Shown: in pieces, positions 17,231 to 25,476 of the stretch
Numbering within the stretch: the stretch's first letter is position 1
Layout: each line of letters begins with the position of its first letter
Assembly: GCA_022760335.1 (NCBI GenBank)
Contig: JALEGE010000142.1
Coordinates: forward strand, 1 to 48,281
Length of the DNA: 48,281 nucleotides
Direction: 5' to 3'
DNA from: Hyphomonadaceae bacterium
GTDB lineage: Bacteria > Pseudomonadota > Alphaproteobacteria > Caulobacterales > Hyphomonadaceae
Notes under the pieces: generated by a model
What the model was told of the DNA's origin: nothing
Databases searched by the model: none
What the model saw: only the letters and a program-made list of their open reading frames with translations
Translations under genes and position numbers: made by a program

Positions 17231-17358
17231 CTCCACAAGCTCATGCTCTGCAATCAAATACGCCTCGCACTGCATATCATGCAAAGCTCTTGATCTTGTG
17301 CCCGAACATGATGCTGCCATGGCCAGTCGAGTCGAACCGGTCAAACTCAGCCGCGAAA
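17231..17358 (-). pseudogene. diverged zapE-3'-end-like fragment
   Basis: On the minus strand the stretch reads FAAEFDRFDSTGHGSIMF in one frame and, after a 1-nt shift, LHDMQCEAYLIAEHELVEK. These align with the ZapE tail parts SEAEPEQLYPAGDGAFEF and LHEMRSEAYLSAEHEVVNE. About 30 bp around CTCATGCTC ... ATACGCCTC are close to identical to intact zapE, while the rest is much more diverged. It may be a remnant of an older insertion. The similarity is short and needs an alignment to confirm. Confidence 0.45.
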
Positions 17359-17491
17359 TGCACATATTCCCGGCGACAAGAGAAACATGGAGCGTGAGCG
17401 CTTCAGAGACTGCGCAACAAAAATTCCGCAACCAGTAATTGACACGTCCGGAGCATTCGTTAAACTTCAGAAATACTTCGGGGGGTGGGGT

Positions 17492-18286
17492 ATGGTAAAA
17501 TCATTTTACTTGTCACTCGGGTTTTTGTGCCTGTCCGCCTGCGTGGCGAATATTGACGAAATTCACTATTTCGCCACCCAGACAACACCTACCCCCGAAA
17601 ATCCGAGCGGGATCGTCAACATTTTCCGAGTCGAGATTGATGCAACCGCAGCATTCTCAAATGTAAGATATATTGCCGGTGAGTATGATGAACGCGCTGT
17701 GGATCTGTTCATCAACGAGACCAAGGCAACGAATTATTCTGCCCAAGTTGACCTGTCCATGCCCGCAACAGCGCCAATATTCACTCATGTCTGCAGTATG
17801 GCGGACAAGCCCGACGATATGGAGGCGGATGCATATCGCGAACAGTGTATCGAGGACTACAAGAACAGATTGGCACTGATCCGTGTTGCAGGTGGGGATG
17901 ATGGCAAAGATCCTCCCATCAAGGAGTCCTTTGTTTTCATCTTTTCCACGGATGCAAATGCAATCTCGGAAACCATCGGTGCGATCGCGGAGAACCGGGT
18001 CGCCATGGAAAGCCTCAACGCCCTTTTGCACAAGGACACATTCGACGAGCTCTCCAGAATGCGCACGCTCAGCACATTGGAAGATCAAAAGGCCAAGGCC
18101 ACGCTGGACACGCTGACCCGCCTTTTCCAACGCGACGGCGAGAGCCCTTATGCCGAAGACGCCAGCGCGGACTCCATGCGCGATATTGCGATTCTCAGAA
18201 CTATCGCCGTGGCTATGGAACCAGGAGCCTCCGTCAACTTCAACACATATGAGGAGGCCGAGGCATGGTTCAGTGCGAGAAACTGA
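17492..18286 (+). CDS. lipoprotein of unknown function (operon gene 1)
   Basis: A 264-residue predicted lipoprotein with a signal ending CLSAC. The mature part mixes beta and helical segments, has a Cys pair (THVCSMAD, REQCIEDY) and no domain I know. ATG 17492 is chosen because it begins the signal peptide and follows a G-rich ribosome-binding stretch; upstream frame sequence is not coding-like. The next gene starts 22 bp before its stop. It is probably a secreted or outer-membrane component working with the next lipoprotein. Confidence 0.75.
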   Translation: MVKSFYLSLGFLCLSACVANIDEIHYFATQTTPTPENPSGIVNIFRVEIDATAAFSNVRYIAGEYDERAVDLFINETKATNYSAQVDLSMPATAPIFTHVCSMADKPDDMEADAYREQCIEDYKNRLALIRVAGGDDGKDPPIKESFVFIFSTDANAISETIGAIAENRVAMESLNALLHKDTFDELSRMRTLSTLEDQKAKATLDTLTRLFQRDGESPYAEDASADSMRDIAILRTIAVAMEPGASVNFNTYEEAEAWFSARN

Positions 18287-19671
18287 TACGGCTTAGTCTC
18301 GGTCCAGCCTTGCTTTGCGCGCTCTCTGCGTGCGGGACAATGAATGTTGAGGTTGACGTTCTCGACCCCGAATACTTCCAGGCCGAACAGCAGCGTATTG
18401 AGCGCGCGCGCATCGTGCAGCGTATCCTGCTTACGGTTCCAGGCTCGGTTGATAGGGATGCCCATGTCTTGTGCAGCGCCCTGATCGATGGCGTGAACAG
18501 AATTGACGAACGCAATTTCGAAAGCCTGAACGCATTTGCAAGTTGTTTTGCAGCACAAGGACCGGGTGCAGAGTGCCCGCAATCGGGACAAGATCTGCGA
18601 GACAAAATGAGCGGCGACTTGCAGGGCTCACAGCTGGCAACCGAACTGGAGCAATTGCGCCGAGAGGTGCTGTCTTCAGCTGATAGCGCGCCATGGAGCC
18701 TTTCCGACTGCACCCCGGAAGATGTAAATCGCCCTGAATTGCAGGCCGCATATACAGCGCTTATGGATAGCGCCCTTGCTTTCGAAAAGGCCGAAGCGGG
18801 CTCGGCAGAGGCCAATGAAGCCTGGGTCAAGCTACGCGAGAGCCGAAACCAGTATGATTTTCTCCTGTCACGCACAAAACTTCAAATCCTCAATGCGCTT
18901 GAAGAAGAAGCAACCCTCCTTGAAATTCCCGACATCAGTTTCTTCCCCGTAGTCTCTTTGACCTCAACTGAGACACAGTCAGCAATCACCACTGCCATGG
19001 ATGACCTGGAAGAGAGCAGAAAGGCAGATGTCGAAGAGGTCATTGATGATATTGAGCATGATGTGGACGAGGGAACGAGCACCCGCCAGGCGCAGTCCAC
19101 TGGCCTGCTGGGCGACAGGGGTGTATCCCTGATCGACAGCGATCTGGCCTTCGCCGCCCTGAATGCGCCGGACGATGCCTGGAGAAAGCAATTCAACGAA
19201 GCGAAAGGGTTCGGCATTGGCGGATCGACCGATGTCGTCGTCGTGCTGAACAGCACCGCGGATTTTTCGGTGAAGGGACTGATTTTCGACAACCGCGCCG
19301 CTGCCACTGCAACACGAAAACTGACAATCTCGGCGCTCAGCATTCTTGCCAGCGGCGCGGTTCCGGCGATCAATTTCCCCGAGGCAAACACGGAAGACAG
19401 ACAGTCTGAACCTGGGGTCTCATATGATGCGATCTTGAATTCAACACGCTCGGCGGAAAATGAGGTCGCGCTGAATGAAGGCGAGCTTGAAAGCCGCAAT
19501 GCAGCGCTGCGAACCATCGCGTTCAGCGTGCTGCAATCGGCTCAGATCGCTGAAGCGGAAACCAGTGAGACAAGCCAGGCCCTCTCGCGGGCACGCGATC
19601 TGGCTACCAGCGTATTCGAAGCACAAAGTGCGCTCATCTACTCTTCAGAACAATCCGGCGGAACAGACTGA
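18265..19671 (+). CDS. large lipoprotein of unknown function (operon gene 2)
   Basis: A 468-residue lipoprotein with a signal ending ALSAC. It is rich in Glu, Ala and Ser with long helical stretches, including a likely coiled coil around LEESRKADVEEVIDDIEHDVDE, and four or five cysteines in the first third. A compact region near residues 320-345 (FGIGGSTDVVVVLNSTADFSVKGLIFDN) may be a small folded domain. It overlaps both neighbours, which implies one translationally coupled operon. No homologue is recognised. Confidence 0.75.
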   Translation: MVQCEKLIRLSLGPALLCALSACGTMNVEVDVLDPEYFQAEQQRIERARIVQRILLTVPGSVDRDAHVLCSALIDGVNRIDERNFESLNAFASCFAAQGPGAECPQSGQDLRDKMSGDLQGSQLATELEQLRREVLSSADSAPWSLSDCTPEDVNRPELQAAYTALMDSALAFEKAEAGSAEANEAWVKLRESRNQYDFLLSRTKLQILNALEEEATLLEIPDISFFPVVSLTSTETQSAITTAMDDLEESRKADVEEVIDDIEHDVDEGTSTRQAQSTGLLGDRGVSLIDSDLAFAALNAPDDAWRKQFNEAKGFGIGGSTDVVVVLNSTADFSVKGLIFDNRAAATATRKLTISALSILASGAVPAINFPEANTEDRQSEPGVSYDAILNSTRSAENEVALNEGELESRNAALRTIAFSVLQSAQIAEAETSETSQALSRARDLATSVFEAQSALIYSSEQSGGTD

Positions 19672-20033
19672 TGACTTTTGAAAAAGGGCAGCAATACTGC
19701 CATTGCAATGCTGGTGTATGCCAGGCCGTAACCTATGTCGCGCGCGGCGCCTTGAATGGCCGGCATATCGTCCGTGGGGTTCGAACACGGCGAAAATTCG
19801 CTTGTCGCACCGCCGACCTGCATGATCTCAGCCATTGCCCACATGATATCGGTGATCCCTTGAACGAGGGCCAAAGAGTCGCCATCAGCACAATCCCGTT
19901 CGAAAGCTATGCCGACCTGGAATGGACAGGCACCATCACCAGGATCTCAGCACGTGGAAAAATCGCTGTGGATCTGGATCATGTCGCAGGGCGGGTATGG
20001 GTTCAGGTGCCTTTTGTTCGCTCGCTTACCTGA
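19671..20033 (+). CDS. hypothetical protein, SH3-like C-terminal half (operon gene 3)
   Basis: A 120-residue protein whose ATG overlaps the stop of the preceding lipoprotein gene (ATGA). The N-terminal half is Cys/His-rich. The C-terminal 55 residues (EGQRVAISTI ... GKIAVDLDHVAGRVWVQVPF) read like a small beta barrel. An opposite-strand frame also looks partly plausible, so the call is moderate. It ends 22 bp from the end of zapE, convergent to it. Confidence 0.55.
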   Translation: MTFEKGQQYCHCNAGVCQAVTYVARGALNGRHIVRGVRTRRKFACRTADLHDLSHCPHDIGDPLNEGQRVAISTIPFESYADLEWTGTITRISARGKIAVDLDHVAGRVWVQVPFVRSLT

Positions 20034-20055
20034 TCGCGCGCAGCCAGATTTCTCC

Positions 20056-21189
20056 TCAAGATTCGTTCACAACCTCATGCTCGGCGCTCAGATACGCCTC
20101 TGAGCGCATTTCGTGGAGGCGGCTGACCGTGCGTTCGAATTCGAAGGCGCCGTCGCCCGCCGGGTAGAGCTGTTCCGGCTCGGCCTCACTGGTGGCGATG
20201 AGTTTGGTTTTGGCCTCGTAGAGGGCGTCGATCAGGGCGACGAATCGGGCGGCTTCGTTGCGGTTTTCCGGGCCGAGGGTGGGGATGGCGTCGAGCATCA
20301 GGGTATGGAACGTGCTGGCCAGGGCGAGATAGTCGCTGGCGCCGAGGGGGCGGGCGCAGAGGCTCTCAAAGCTCATGCGCGCCACGCCGGCGGCCTCTTG
20401 CGGCACTTCCAACTGGCGCCCCTTCACCGTCAGCGTGCAGCTTTGCGCGGCGGCGCCGAGCGTGAGGGCCGTCCAGTGCTCGTCCATCGCCGCCTCGGCC
20501 GCCGGCCCAAGGGGCGCGTGCCAGACCGGCTGTGTGGTGAGATGCTCCAGGCGATAGTCGCGTGCGCTGGCCAGCTCATGCACCTCGCAGGCGGCTTTCA
20601 GCTGGGCGATGAAGGGGGTAAAAAGCTCGCGGTTGATGCCGTTCTTGTACAGCGCGTCCGGATGGCGGTTGGAGGTCGCGACCACTGTCACGCCGCGCGC
20701 AAACAGCGCCTCGAACAGACGCGAGAGGATCATCGCATCGGCGATCTGTGTGACCTGGAACTCATCGAAGCAGAGAAGGCGCGCGCTGGTGGCGATCTCT
20801 TTAGCCGTAGGGGCGATCGGGTCCTCGCCCGCACCTTTTACACGCCATTGGCTGCGCCGGCGCTCCGCGGGGGACAGAGCGCGCCAGGCGCCGATCTTGT
20901 CGTGCACGCCGGCCATGAATTCGTGGAAGTGGACGCGTTTTTTCTCCTCGCGCGACACCGGCGCGCTGGCGAAGAAGAGGTCCATCAGCATGGATTTTCC
21001 TCGCCCCACCCCGCCCCAGAGATAAAGGCCTTTCGCCGGCTCGGGTTTTGAGAACCAGCCCGGTTTGGGCGCATTGGCAATGCGATCGGCGACAGCGTCG
21101 AGCCAGGCTGCCGCGCGCGCCTGCTCTGGATCGGCGCGCAGGGCGCCTTCGGCCACCCGGGCCGCCAGCTGGTCCCCCACCGCGCCCAA
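20056..21189 (-). CDS. zapE: ZapE/AFG1-like AAA+ ATPase
   Basis: A 377-residue AFG1-family ATPase. In E. coli ZapE acts at the division ring, and mitochondrial relatives act on respiratory complexes. Walker A GGVGRGKSM, Walker B RLLCFDEFQV, and the sensor motif VVATSNRHPDALY are present, so the ATPase should work. Start is uncertain: TTG 21189 has AGGCGG upstream, and GTG 21180 is the alternative. It follows the rhomboid gene by 1 bp, so the two form an operon. Its 3' end is the part duplicated at 14325 and echoed at 17231. Confidence 0.94.
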   Translation of the reverse strand: MGAVGDQLAARVAEGALRADPEQARAAAWLDAVADRIANAPKPGWFSKPEPAKGLYLWGGVGRGKSMLMDLFFASAPVSREEKKRVHFHEFMAGVHDKIGAWRALSPAERRRSQWRVKGAGEDPIAPTAKEIATSARLLCFDEFQVTQIADAMILSRLFEALFARGVTVVATSNRHPDALYKNGINRELFTPFIAQLKAACEVHELASARDYRLEHLTTQPVWHAPLGPAAEAAMDEHWTALTLGAAAQSCTLTVKGRQLEVPQEAAGVARMSFESLCARPLGASDYLALASTFHTLMLDAIPTLGPENRNEAARFVALIDALYEAKTKLIATSEAEPEQLYPAGDGAFEFERTVSRLHEMRSEAYLSAEHEVVNES

Positions 21190-21190
21190 A

Positions 21191-21799
21191 TCAGCCGCCT
21201 GTCACGGCTTGCAGGAAGCTGGTCAGCGCCTCGGGCTTTAGAAGGATTGTCAGCACCAGGCCGGCCAGCGCCCCGCCCAGATGTGCGCCATGGGCCACCA
21301 CCGCTTTCTCACGCTGGGACAGCATATAGCTCAGCACAATATACCCCACACCGAAGACCACAGCCGGGATGGGAATGGCGAAAAAGAGATACAGCATGTT
21401 GAAAGGGTAAAACAGGCAATAAGCCAGGATCACGCCCGACACCGCGCCGGATGCCCCGACCGCGCTGTAATTCAACTGATTGCGTTTCTCATACAACATC
21501 CAGGCGCTGGCCCCCAGAAGGGCGCCGAAATAGACAATGAGATAGCCTACCGGACCAAAGATCCGCTCCAGCACCGGGCCGAACATCCACAGGACGAACA
21601 TGTTCATCAGCAGATGCGTCGGGTTTACATGCAGGAAACCGGAGGTCAGCGCGCGGTGATACTCGTTACGCCGCGTGATGTTGCCGATGCGAAACAGGTT
21701 CTGCTCATAGAAATCCGCATTGGCGAAAGCAAAGAAGCTGGCCACCAGATTGGCCGCGATAAGGGCACTGGTGATCGGATAGGAGGAGAGAAATTCCAT
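21191..21799 (-). CDS. rhomboid-family intramembrane serine protease
   Basis: A 202-residue membrane protein with six hydrophobic helices. The rhomboid catalytic dyad is visible: Ser117 in GASGAVSG and His173 in HGAHLGGALAG. The helix-2 signature HVNPTHLLMNMFVLWMFG is also there, so it should be an active intramembrane protease. It is the first gene of a pair with zapE. Substrates are unknown. Confidence 0.93.
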   Translation of the reverse strand: MEFLSSYPITSALIAANLVASFFAFANADFYEQNLFRIGNITRRNEYHRALTSGFLHVNPTHLLMNMFVLWMFGPVLERIFGPVGYLIVYFGALLGASAWMLYEKRNQLNYSAVGASGAVSGVILAYCLFYPFNMLYLFFAIPIPAVVFGVGYIVLSYMLSQREKAVVAHGAHLGGALAGLVLTILLKPEALTSFLQAVTGG

Positions 21800-21877
21800 G
21801 GCGCTTACAATTGCTTCATGATCTGCCCCCGTCTCTTGGCCGAAAGCGCGCGGCGGGGCAAGCGCGGGGAAACACCG

Positions 21878-22618
21878 TCAAGTGCCGCGTGTGTCGCCAT
21901 GCAGGTGGATGTGCAGCCGGTCGGAGAAATTATAGCCATGGGCGAGGCAAAGCGGCTCCAGCCAGGCGGCGCGCGCACGCAGGGTGGCACTGTCGGTGCC
22001 TTCGGGCATCAGGTACACACGCGTTGCTGGTATTGCGGACTGAGCGACGATCTCATCGACCTCAGCAATGTCTTCCGGCGCGGAAATGACGAATTTGAAC
22101 GTCGCGCGCGCATCGCCAGCATACCAGGCGAGCAGGTCTGGCTTCAGGGCGAGGGCAGCGGCATTGCCGGAATGGGCGAGCTTGGGCGAGACATTGAACT
22201 GGTCGATCAGCGGTTCGGCCTCGCCGGTGGGCGCGATGGTGCCATTGGTCTCGATTTCCACGTGCCAGGCCGGATCTGCAGCCTTCAGCGCGGCGCAGAG
22301 CGCGCCCAACTCGCGCTGCTGCAATAGCGGCTCACCGCCAGTAAGGACCAGCCGGCGCGGCGTGGCGGCCATCAGGCGCGCGGCGACGTCGGGCACATCC
22401 ATGTCCACGGTTTCGCGGGTGCGGTCGAATTTCGTCCCGTCGCGATGGACGAATTCGGTCCCTTTGAAGTTCCAGGTGTAAGGCGTGTCACACCACACGC
22501 AGTGCAGATTGCATTGCGATGTGCGCAGGAATACCGAGGGCCGGCCCATGGACGCACCTTCGCCCTGCAGCGCCTCGAAGATTTCCGGGGTTCCGGGAGA
22601 GGTGACAGCCAATCGCAT
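21878..22618 (-). CDS. queE: 7-carboxy-7-deazaguanine synthase
   Basis: A 246-residue radical SAM enzyme that makes 7-carboxy-7-deazaguanine, a step towards queuosine and other 7-deazaguanines. The iron-sulfur motif is CNLHCVWC (Cys36, Cys40, Cys43), the N-terminus EIFEALQGEGASMGRPSVFLR is typical, and VLTGGEPLLQ and the SPKLAHSG region follow. ATG 22618 is chosen at the family start; the frame is open further upstream but that sequence overlaps a divergent lipoprotein gene. Other queuosine genes are not in the window. Confidence 0.95.
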   Translation of the reverse strand: MRLAVTSPGTPEIFEALQGEGASMGRPSVFLRTSQCNLHCVWCDTPYTWNFKGTEFVHRDGTKFDRTRETVDMDVPDVAARLMAATPRRLVLTGGEPLLQQRELGALCAALKAADPAWHVEIETNGTIAPTGEAEPLIDQFNVSPKLAHSGNAAALALKPDLLAWYAGDARATFKFVISAPEDIAEVDEIVAQSAIPATRVYLMPEGTDSATLRARAAWLEPLCLAHGYNFSDRLHIHLHGDTRGT

Positions 22619-22756
22619 GAGCCTGCCTCTAGACCAAAACCTGCCCGACCAGAAGACCATCGTGCGGCGGCCTGTTTGGTGGTTGCCAATACCGGCGACA
22701 GTTCGTAGGTGAATTCTACCGATAATTGAGATCGGGGCTTTGTGGGGAATATCCAA

Positions 22757-23266
22757 ATGAAAACGAGTTTGATCATCGCTGCCGCGATGACGACATCCGG
22801 TTGCGCATCGATCGTCAGCGAGAATACCTATCCGGTGACAATCGACAGCCTTCCGTCGGGGGCCAATCTGTCGATTACCAGCGAAGACAACACGAAGGTT
22901 TTCGAAGGCACGGGTCCGACAACCCTTACTCTGAAATCTGGCGATGGCTATTTCGACGGCGCCAGCTACAACGTGGTTGCAACGGCACCGACAGGTGAAG
23001 TCGGCCGAGGCCAACTGACTGCCTCCATGGACAGTTGGTATATCGGGAACATCCTCTTCGGCGGGCTGATCGGCTTCCTGATCGTGGATCCGGCAACCGG
23101 CGCCATGTACGAGTTGCCCGAAAGTTTTGTCGTGAACATCCCAATGAACGATACGCCCAGCTCGACTGAGGAAATACCCGTCGCCCGGCTTGACGGCGGC
23201 CAAACGATTTCGCTCTCGGATATTCCCGAGGAACTGCGCGGCCAACTCGTCCGCGTGGAGGAATAG
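22757..23266 (+). CDS. PEGA-like lipoprotein
   Basis: A 169-residue lipoprotein with a signal ending TTSGC. The first half (YPVTIDSLPSGANLSITSED ... GPTTLTLKSGDGYFDGASYNVVA) resembles PEGA-type surface domains. A hydrophobic stretch (WYIGNILFGGLIGFLIVDP) follows, as in bacterial envelope-stress lipoproteins of this layout. ATG 22757 follows GGGGA at a 9-nt distance. Divergent from queE. Function unknown. Confidence 0.75.
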   Translation: MKTSLIIAAAMTTSGCASIVSENTYPVTIDSLPSGANLSITSEDNTKVFEGTGPTTLTLKSGDGYFDGASYNVVATAPTGEVGRGQLTASMDSWYIGNILFGGLIGFLIVDPATGAMYELPESFVVNIPMNDTPSSTEEIPVARLDGGQTISLSDIPEELRGQLVRVEE

Positions 23267-23320
23267 ACCACTCAAGCCTGGAGGGCGATGCGCTCCGGCC
23301 AGGGGCCTACCCCAAACACG

Positions 23321-23348
23321 GAAGCCCGGCGCAACGGCCGGGCTTTTC
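23321..23348. terminator. bidirectional terminator
   Basis: AAGCCCGGC-GCAAC-GGCCGGGCTTTT lies between the convergent lipoprotein and response regulator genes. A T run follows on the plus strand. Confidence 0.75.
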
Positions 23349-23371
23349 TCATGCGGAAAGCATGTTTCAGA

Positions 23372-23803
23372 TCAGGCTGCAGCAATCGCCGGCTTGGCAT
23401 CCTCAAATTGCGCCAGCAGGAAGTCCTCGAAGGCTTCCGGGCGCTGGATGAAGCGGTTGAAGGGCAGCTGACCTTTACCGATCGCGACCGGAGCGACATT
23501 GGCGCCGCAGCGGCGGGCGGTCTCGTTCACCAGTTCGCGCTGGTCGCTGGCCGAGACCACGGCGATGCGGTGGCTGCCCATATTCGCGATGCGCGCAATG
23601 GTCATGTCCGGGTCGAAGCTGTCCGGCAGGGTCAGATCGAGCATCACCAGGTCGAACCGCTCCAGCCGCAGACGGGCTTCGGCTTCCATCAAGGTAGCGG
23701 CCATCACGAGGTCTACCTGCACACGGGCGCGCGCGGCCTTGTCGGCGGCAATTGCCAGCATGTCGCGCACCGGCTCGTGATCTTCGACCCAAAGAACTTT
23801 CAT
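23372..23803 (-). CDS. single-domain response regulator
   Basis: A 143-residue CheY-like receiver with no output domain. It has WVEDHE near the start, phospho-accepting Asp56 in MLDLTLPDS, Ser at the switch position in VVSASD and Lys in IGKGQ. A tail of about 20 residues (RPEAFEDFLLAQFEDAK) replaces an effector domain. No kinase is adjacent. It may serve a phosphorelay or act as a phosphate sink. Confidence 0.88.
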   Translation of the reverse strand: MKVLWVEDHEPVRDMLAIAADKAARARVQVDLVMAATLMEAEARLRLERFDLVMLDLTLPDSFDPDMTIARIANMGSHRIAVVSASDQRELVNETARRCGANVAPVAIGKGQLPFNRFIQRPEAFEDFLLAQFEDAKPAIAAA

Positions 23804-24130
23804 GGCTCAGTCTACCTTTATCTGCCTAGCCTGGCGCAGGGCGCTCGATCTTCCCGTCCGTCTCCGGGCAAAGCGCGACTGTTCGGGCAACATGGTGGCC
23901 CGCACTCTCGCGTTTCCTTATCCCAGGACAGCAGGGCGTTTCTCGCGTCTGCTCCGTTGATAAGCCCAGTAAAAACATGGGGCTGGTTTCAGGGGAGTAA
24001 ACCAAACCCTGCGCTGGAGTTAACTTTGCGATTTTTCGAAACAAAGGCGCACAAAACTTGAGTTGGGTGCGCGCGCGAGGGAGGCTAGAGCCTGTCGCAT
24101 GTTCACCAGCCAGTGGAGTTACCGCGCCTC
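23804..24130. other. 327-bp non-coding stretch
   Basis: It separates the divergent response regulator and aminotransferase genes, so it should hold both promoters. One TTAA half-site at 24019 is not a full CtrA box. Nothing else is recognised. Confidence 0.4.
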
Positions 24131-25285
24131 ATGCAGTTCATCGACCTTCAGGCCCAGCGTCGCCGCATCGAAACCGAGATCAATTCCGCCGTACAGGCCG
24201 TGATCGAGCATGGCCGCTATGTGCTCGGCCCGGAAGTCGCCGAATTTGAGAAACAGATGGGCGTATATGGCGGGGCCGAGAAAGTGATTTCGTGCGCCAA
24301 TGGCACCGATGCACTGGCCCTGCCGCTCATGGCCTGGAGCGTAAAGCCCGGCGATGCGGTGTTCTGCCCGAGCTTTACCTTTGTCGCCACGGCGCAGGTC
24401 GTGCCCTGGCTGGGCGCGGCGCCGGTTTTCGTCGATATCGAGCCTGAGACTTACAATATGAGTCCGGAAAGCCTGGAAGCGGCCATTCTGGACGTAAAGG
24501 CCAAGGGCGAGTTGACACCCCGTGTCGTCATCGCGGTGGACCTGTTCGGCCAGCCGGCGAATTATCCCGAGATCCGCGCACTGTGCGATAAATACGGCCT
24601 GAAGCTCATTGCCGACAGCGCGCAGGGCTTTGGCTGCACCCTTGCCGGTAAGCATCCGCTGCACTGGGCCGATGTCACCACAACCAGCTTTTTCCCGGCC
24701 AAGCCGCTGGGCTGTTATGGCGATGGCGGGGCTGTGCTCACCAATGACGGCGCCCTGGGCGACATGATCGAATCTCTGCGCGTCTACGGCAAGGCCATGC
24801 CAGCGGATATCGAGGCGCGCCAGTTCCGCCACGATCCGAAATACATGTCACTTCGGATTGGCATGAATTCACGCCTGGACACAATCCAGGCCGCGATCCT
24901 GCTGGAAAAACTGAAAATCTTCGAGGACGAAATCGCCAAACGCCAGGTGATTGCCGCGCATTATAATTCCGGGCTGGAAGAGCATGTGCGCCAGGAGCCG
25001 CGCGTCATCCAGGGCGGGCGCTCTGTCTGGGCACAGTACACGATTGAGGTGGAGCGCCGCGACGCCCTGCAGGACCATCTGCGCGAGAAGGGCATTCCCA
25101 CGGCGGTCTACTATCCCATCCCGATCCACGAACAGGATTTCGCGGTCAATTACCCACGCAGCCCCGATGGCCTGCCCAACACCATGGCCGCCAGCCAGCA
25201 TGTCATGTCCCTGCCCATGCACCCCTATCTGACAACGGATGTGCAGGACGAGATCATCGACGCGGTGGTGGGGTTTTACCGGTAA
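24131..25285 (+). CDS. DegT/DnrJ/EryC1-family sugar aminotransferase (WbpE/WlbC-like)
   Basis: A 384-residue PLP enzyme that aminates keto-sugar nucleotides for surface polysaccharide. N-terminus MQFIDLQAQRRRIETEI, SCANGTDALALPL, and PLP lysine Lys191 in SFFPAKPLGCYGDGGA are typical, as is NSRLDTIQAAIL. The wording is closest to the WbpE/WlbC group acting on UDP-3-keto-N-acetylglucuronate, but substrate cannot be proved here. ATG 24131 is the family start; GGAG lies 12 nt before it. No other genes of that pathway are adjacent. Confidence 0.92.
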   Translation: MQFIDLQAQRRRIETEINSAVQAVIEHGRYVLGPEVAEFEKQMGVYGGAEKVISCANGTDALALPLMAWSVKPGDAVFCPSFTFVATAQVVPWLGAAPVFVDIEPETYNMSPESLEAAILDVKAKGELTPRVVIAVDLFGQPANYPEIRALCDKYGLKLIADSAQGFGCTLAGKHPLHWADVTTTSFFPAKPLGCYGDGGAVLTNDGALGDMIESLRVYGKAMPADIEARQFRHDPKYMSLRIGMNSRLDTIQAAILLEKLKIFEDEIAKRQVIAAHYNSGLEEHVRQEPRVIQGGRSVWAQYTIEVERRDALQDHLREKGIPTAVYYPIPIHEQDFAVNYPRSPDGLPNTMAASQHVMSLPMHPYLTTDVQDEIIDAVVGFYR

Positions 25286-25319
25286 AGCGTCTTTAAATTT
25301 CAGCTCGTTCTCTTTCTCC

Positions 25320-25444
25320 GCGAACACCTGCGAAAGCAGGTGCCCATGGACCACTCCATCGACCGGGAGCGACTGGACCGCCTCTTTCGTCCATGGATCC
25401 CCGCTCTCATCCTGAGCGAAGTCGAAGGGCGCGGGGATTCGCGG
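25320..25444. repeat. two-hairpin intergenic repeat, copy 2 (with nested insert)
   Basis: Same layout as the 102-bp element but 125 bp long. The left arm is CACCTGC-GAAA-GCAGGTG. The right arm is ATCCCCGC ... GCGGGGAT, so both changed positions of the stem are compensated. The extra bases in its loop contain TCATCCTGAGCGAAGTCGAAGG, a second repeat motif. It lies between convergent genes. Confidence 0.82.
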
Positions 25445-25476
25445 ACCTCTGAGTTTCCGGTAAAACTTATAGAGCG

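Larger units (their letters stand above)
17067..17491. other. divergent intergenic region between RTX and lipoprotein operons
   Basis: It holds the palindrome at 17175-17188 and the zapE-tail-like stretch at 17231-17358. The promoters of both divergent units must lie here. No other gene is supported. Confidence 0.5.
14325..20055. mobile_element. putative island segment bounded by zapE 3'-end copies
   Basis: The RTX exoprotein gene and a three-gene lipoprotein operon lie between a detached zapE tail (14325-14457) and the intact zapE (20056-21189), with a third diverged tail-like stretch between the two modules. The geometry fits insertion into the 3' end of zapE with regeneration of the gene end. 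No integrase is present, so if this was a mobile element it has lost it or used recombination in trans. Confidence 0.45.

Noticed and set aside
19638..19874. Minus-strand frame with a hydrophobic tail
   Set aside because: It competes with the plus-strand gene, which continues an overlapping operon and has more gene-like codons. No start signal favours the minus frame.
24019..24034. CtrA box before the aminotransferase gene
   Set aside because: Only one TTAA half is present; the second half at 7-nt spacing does not match.
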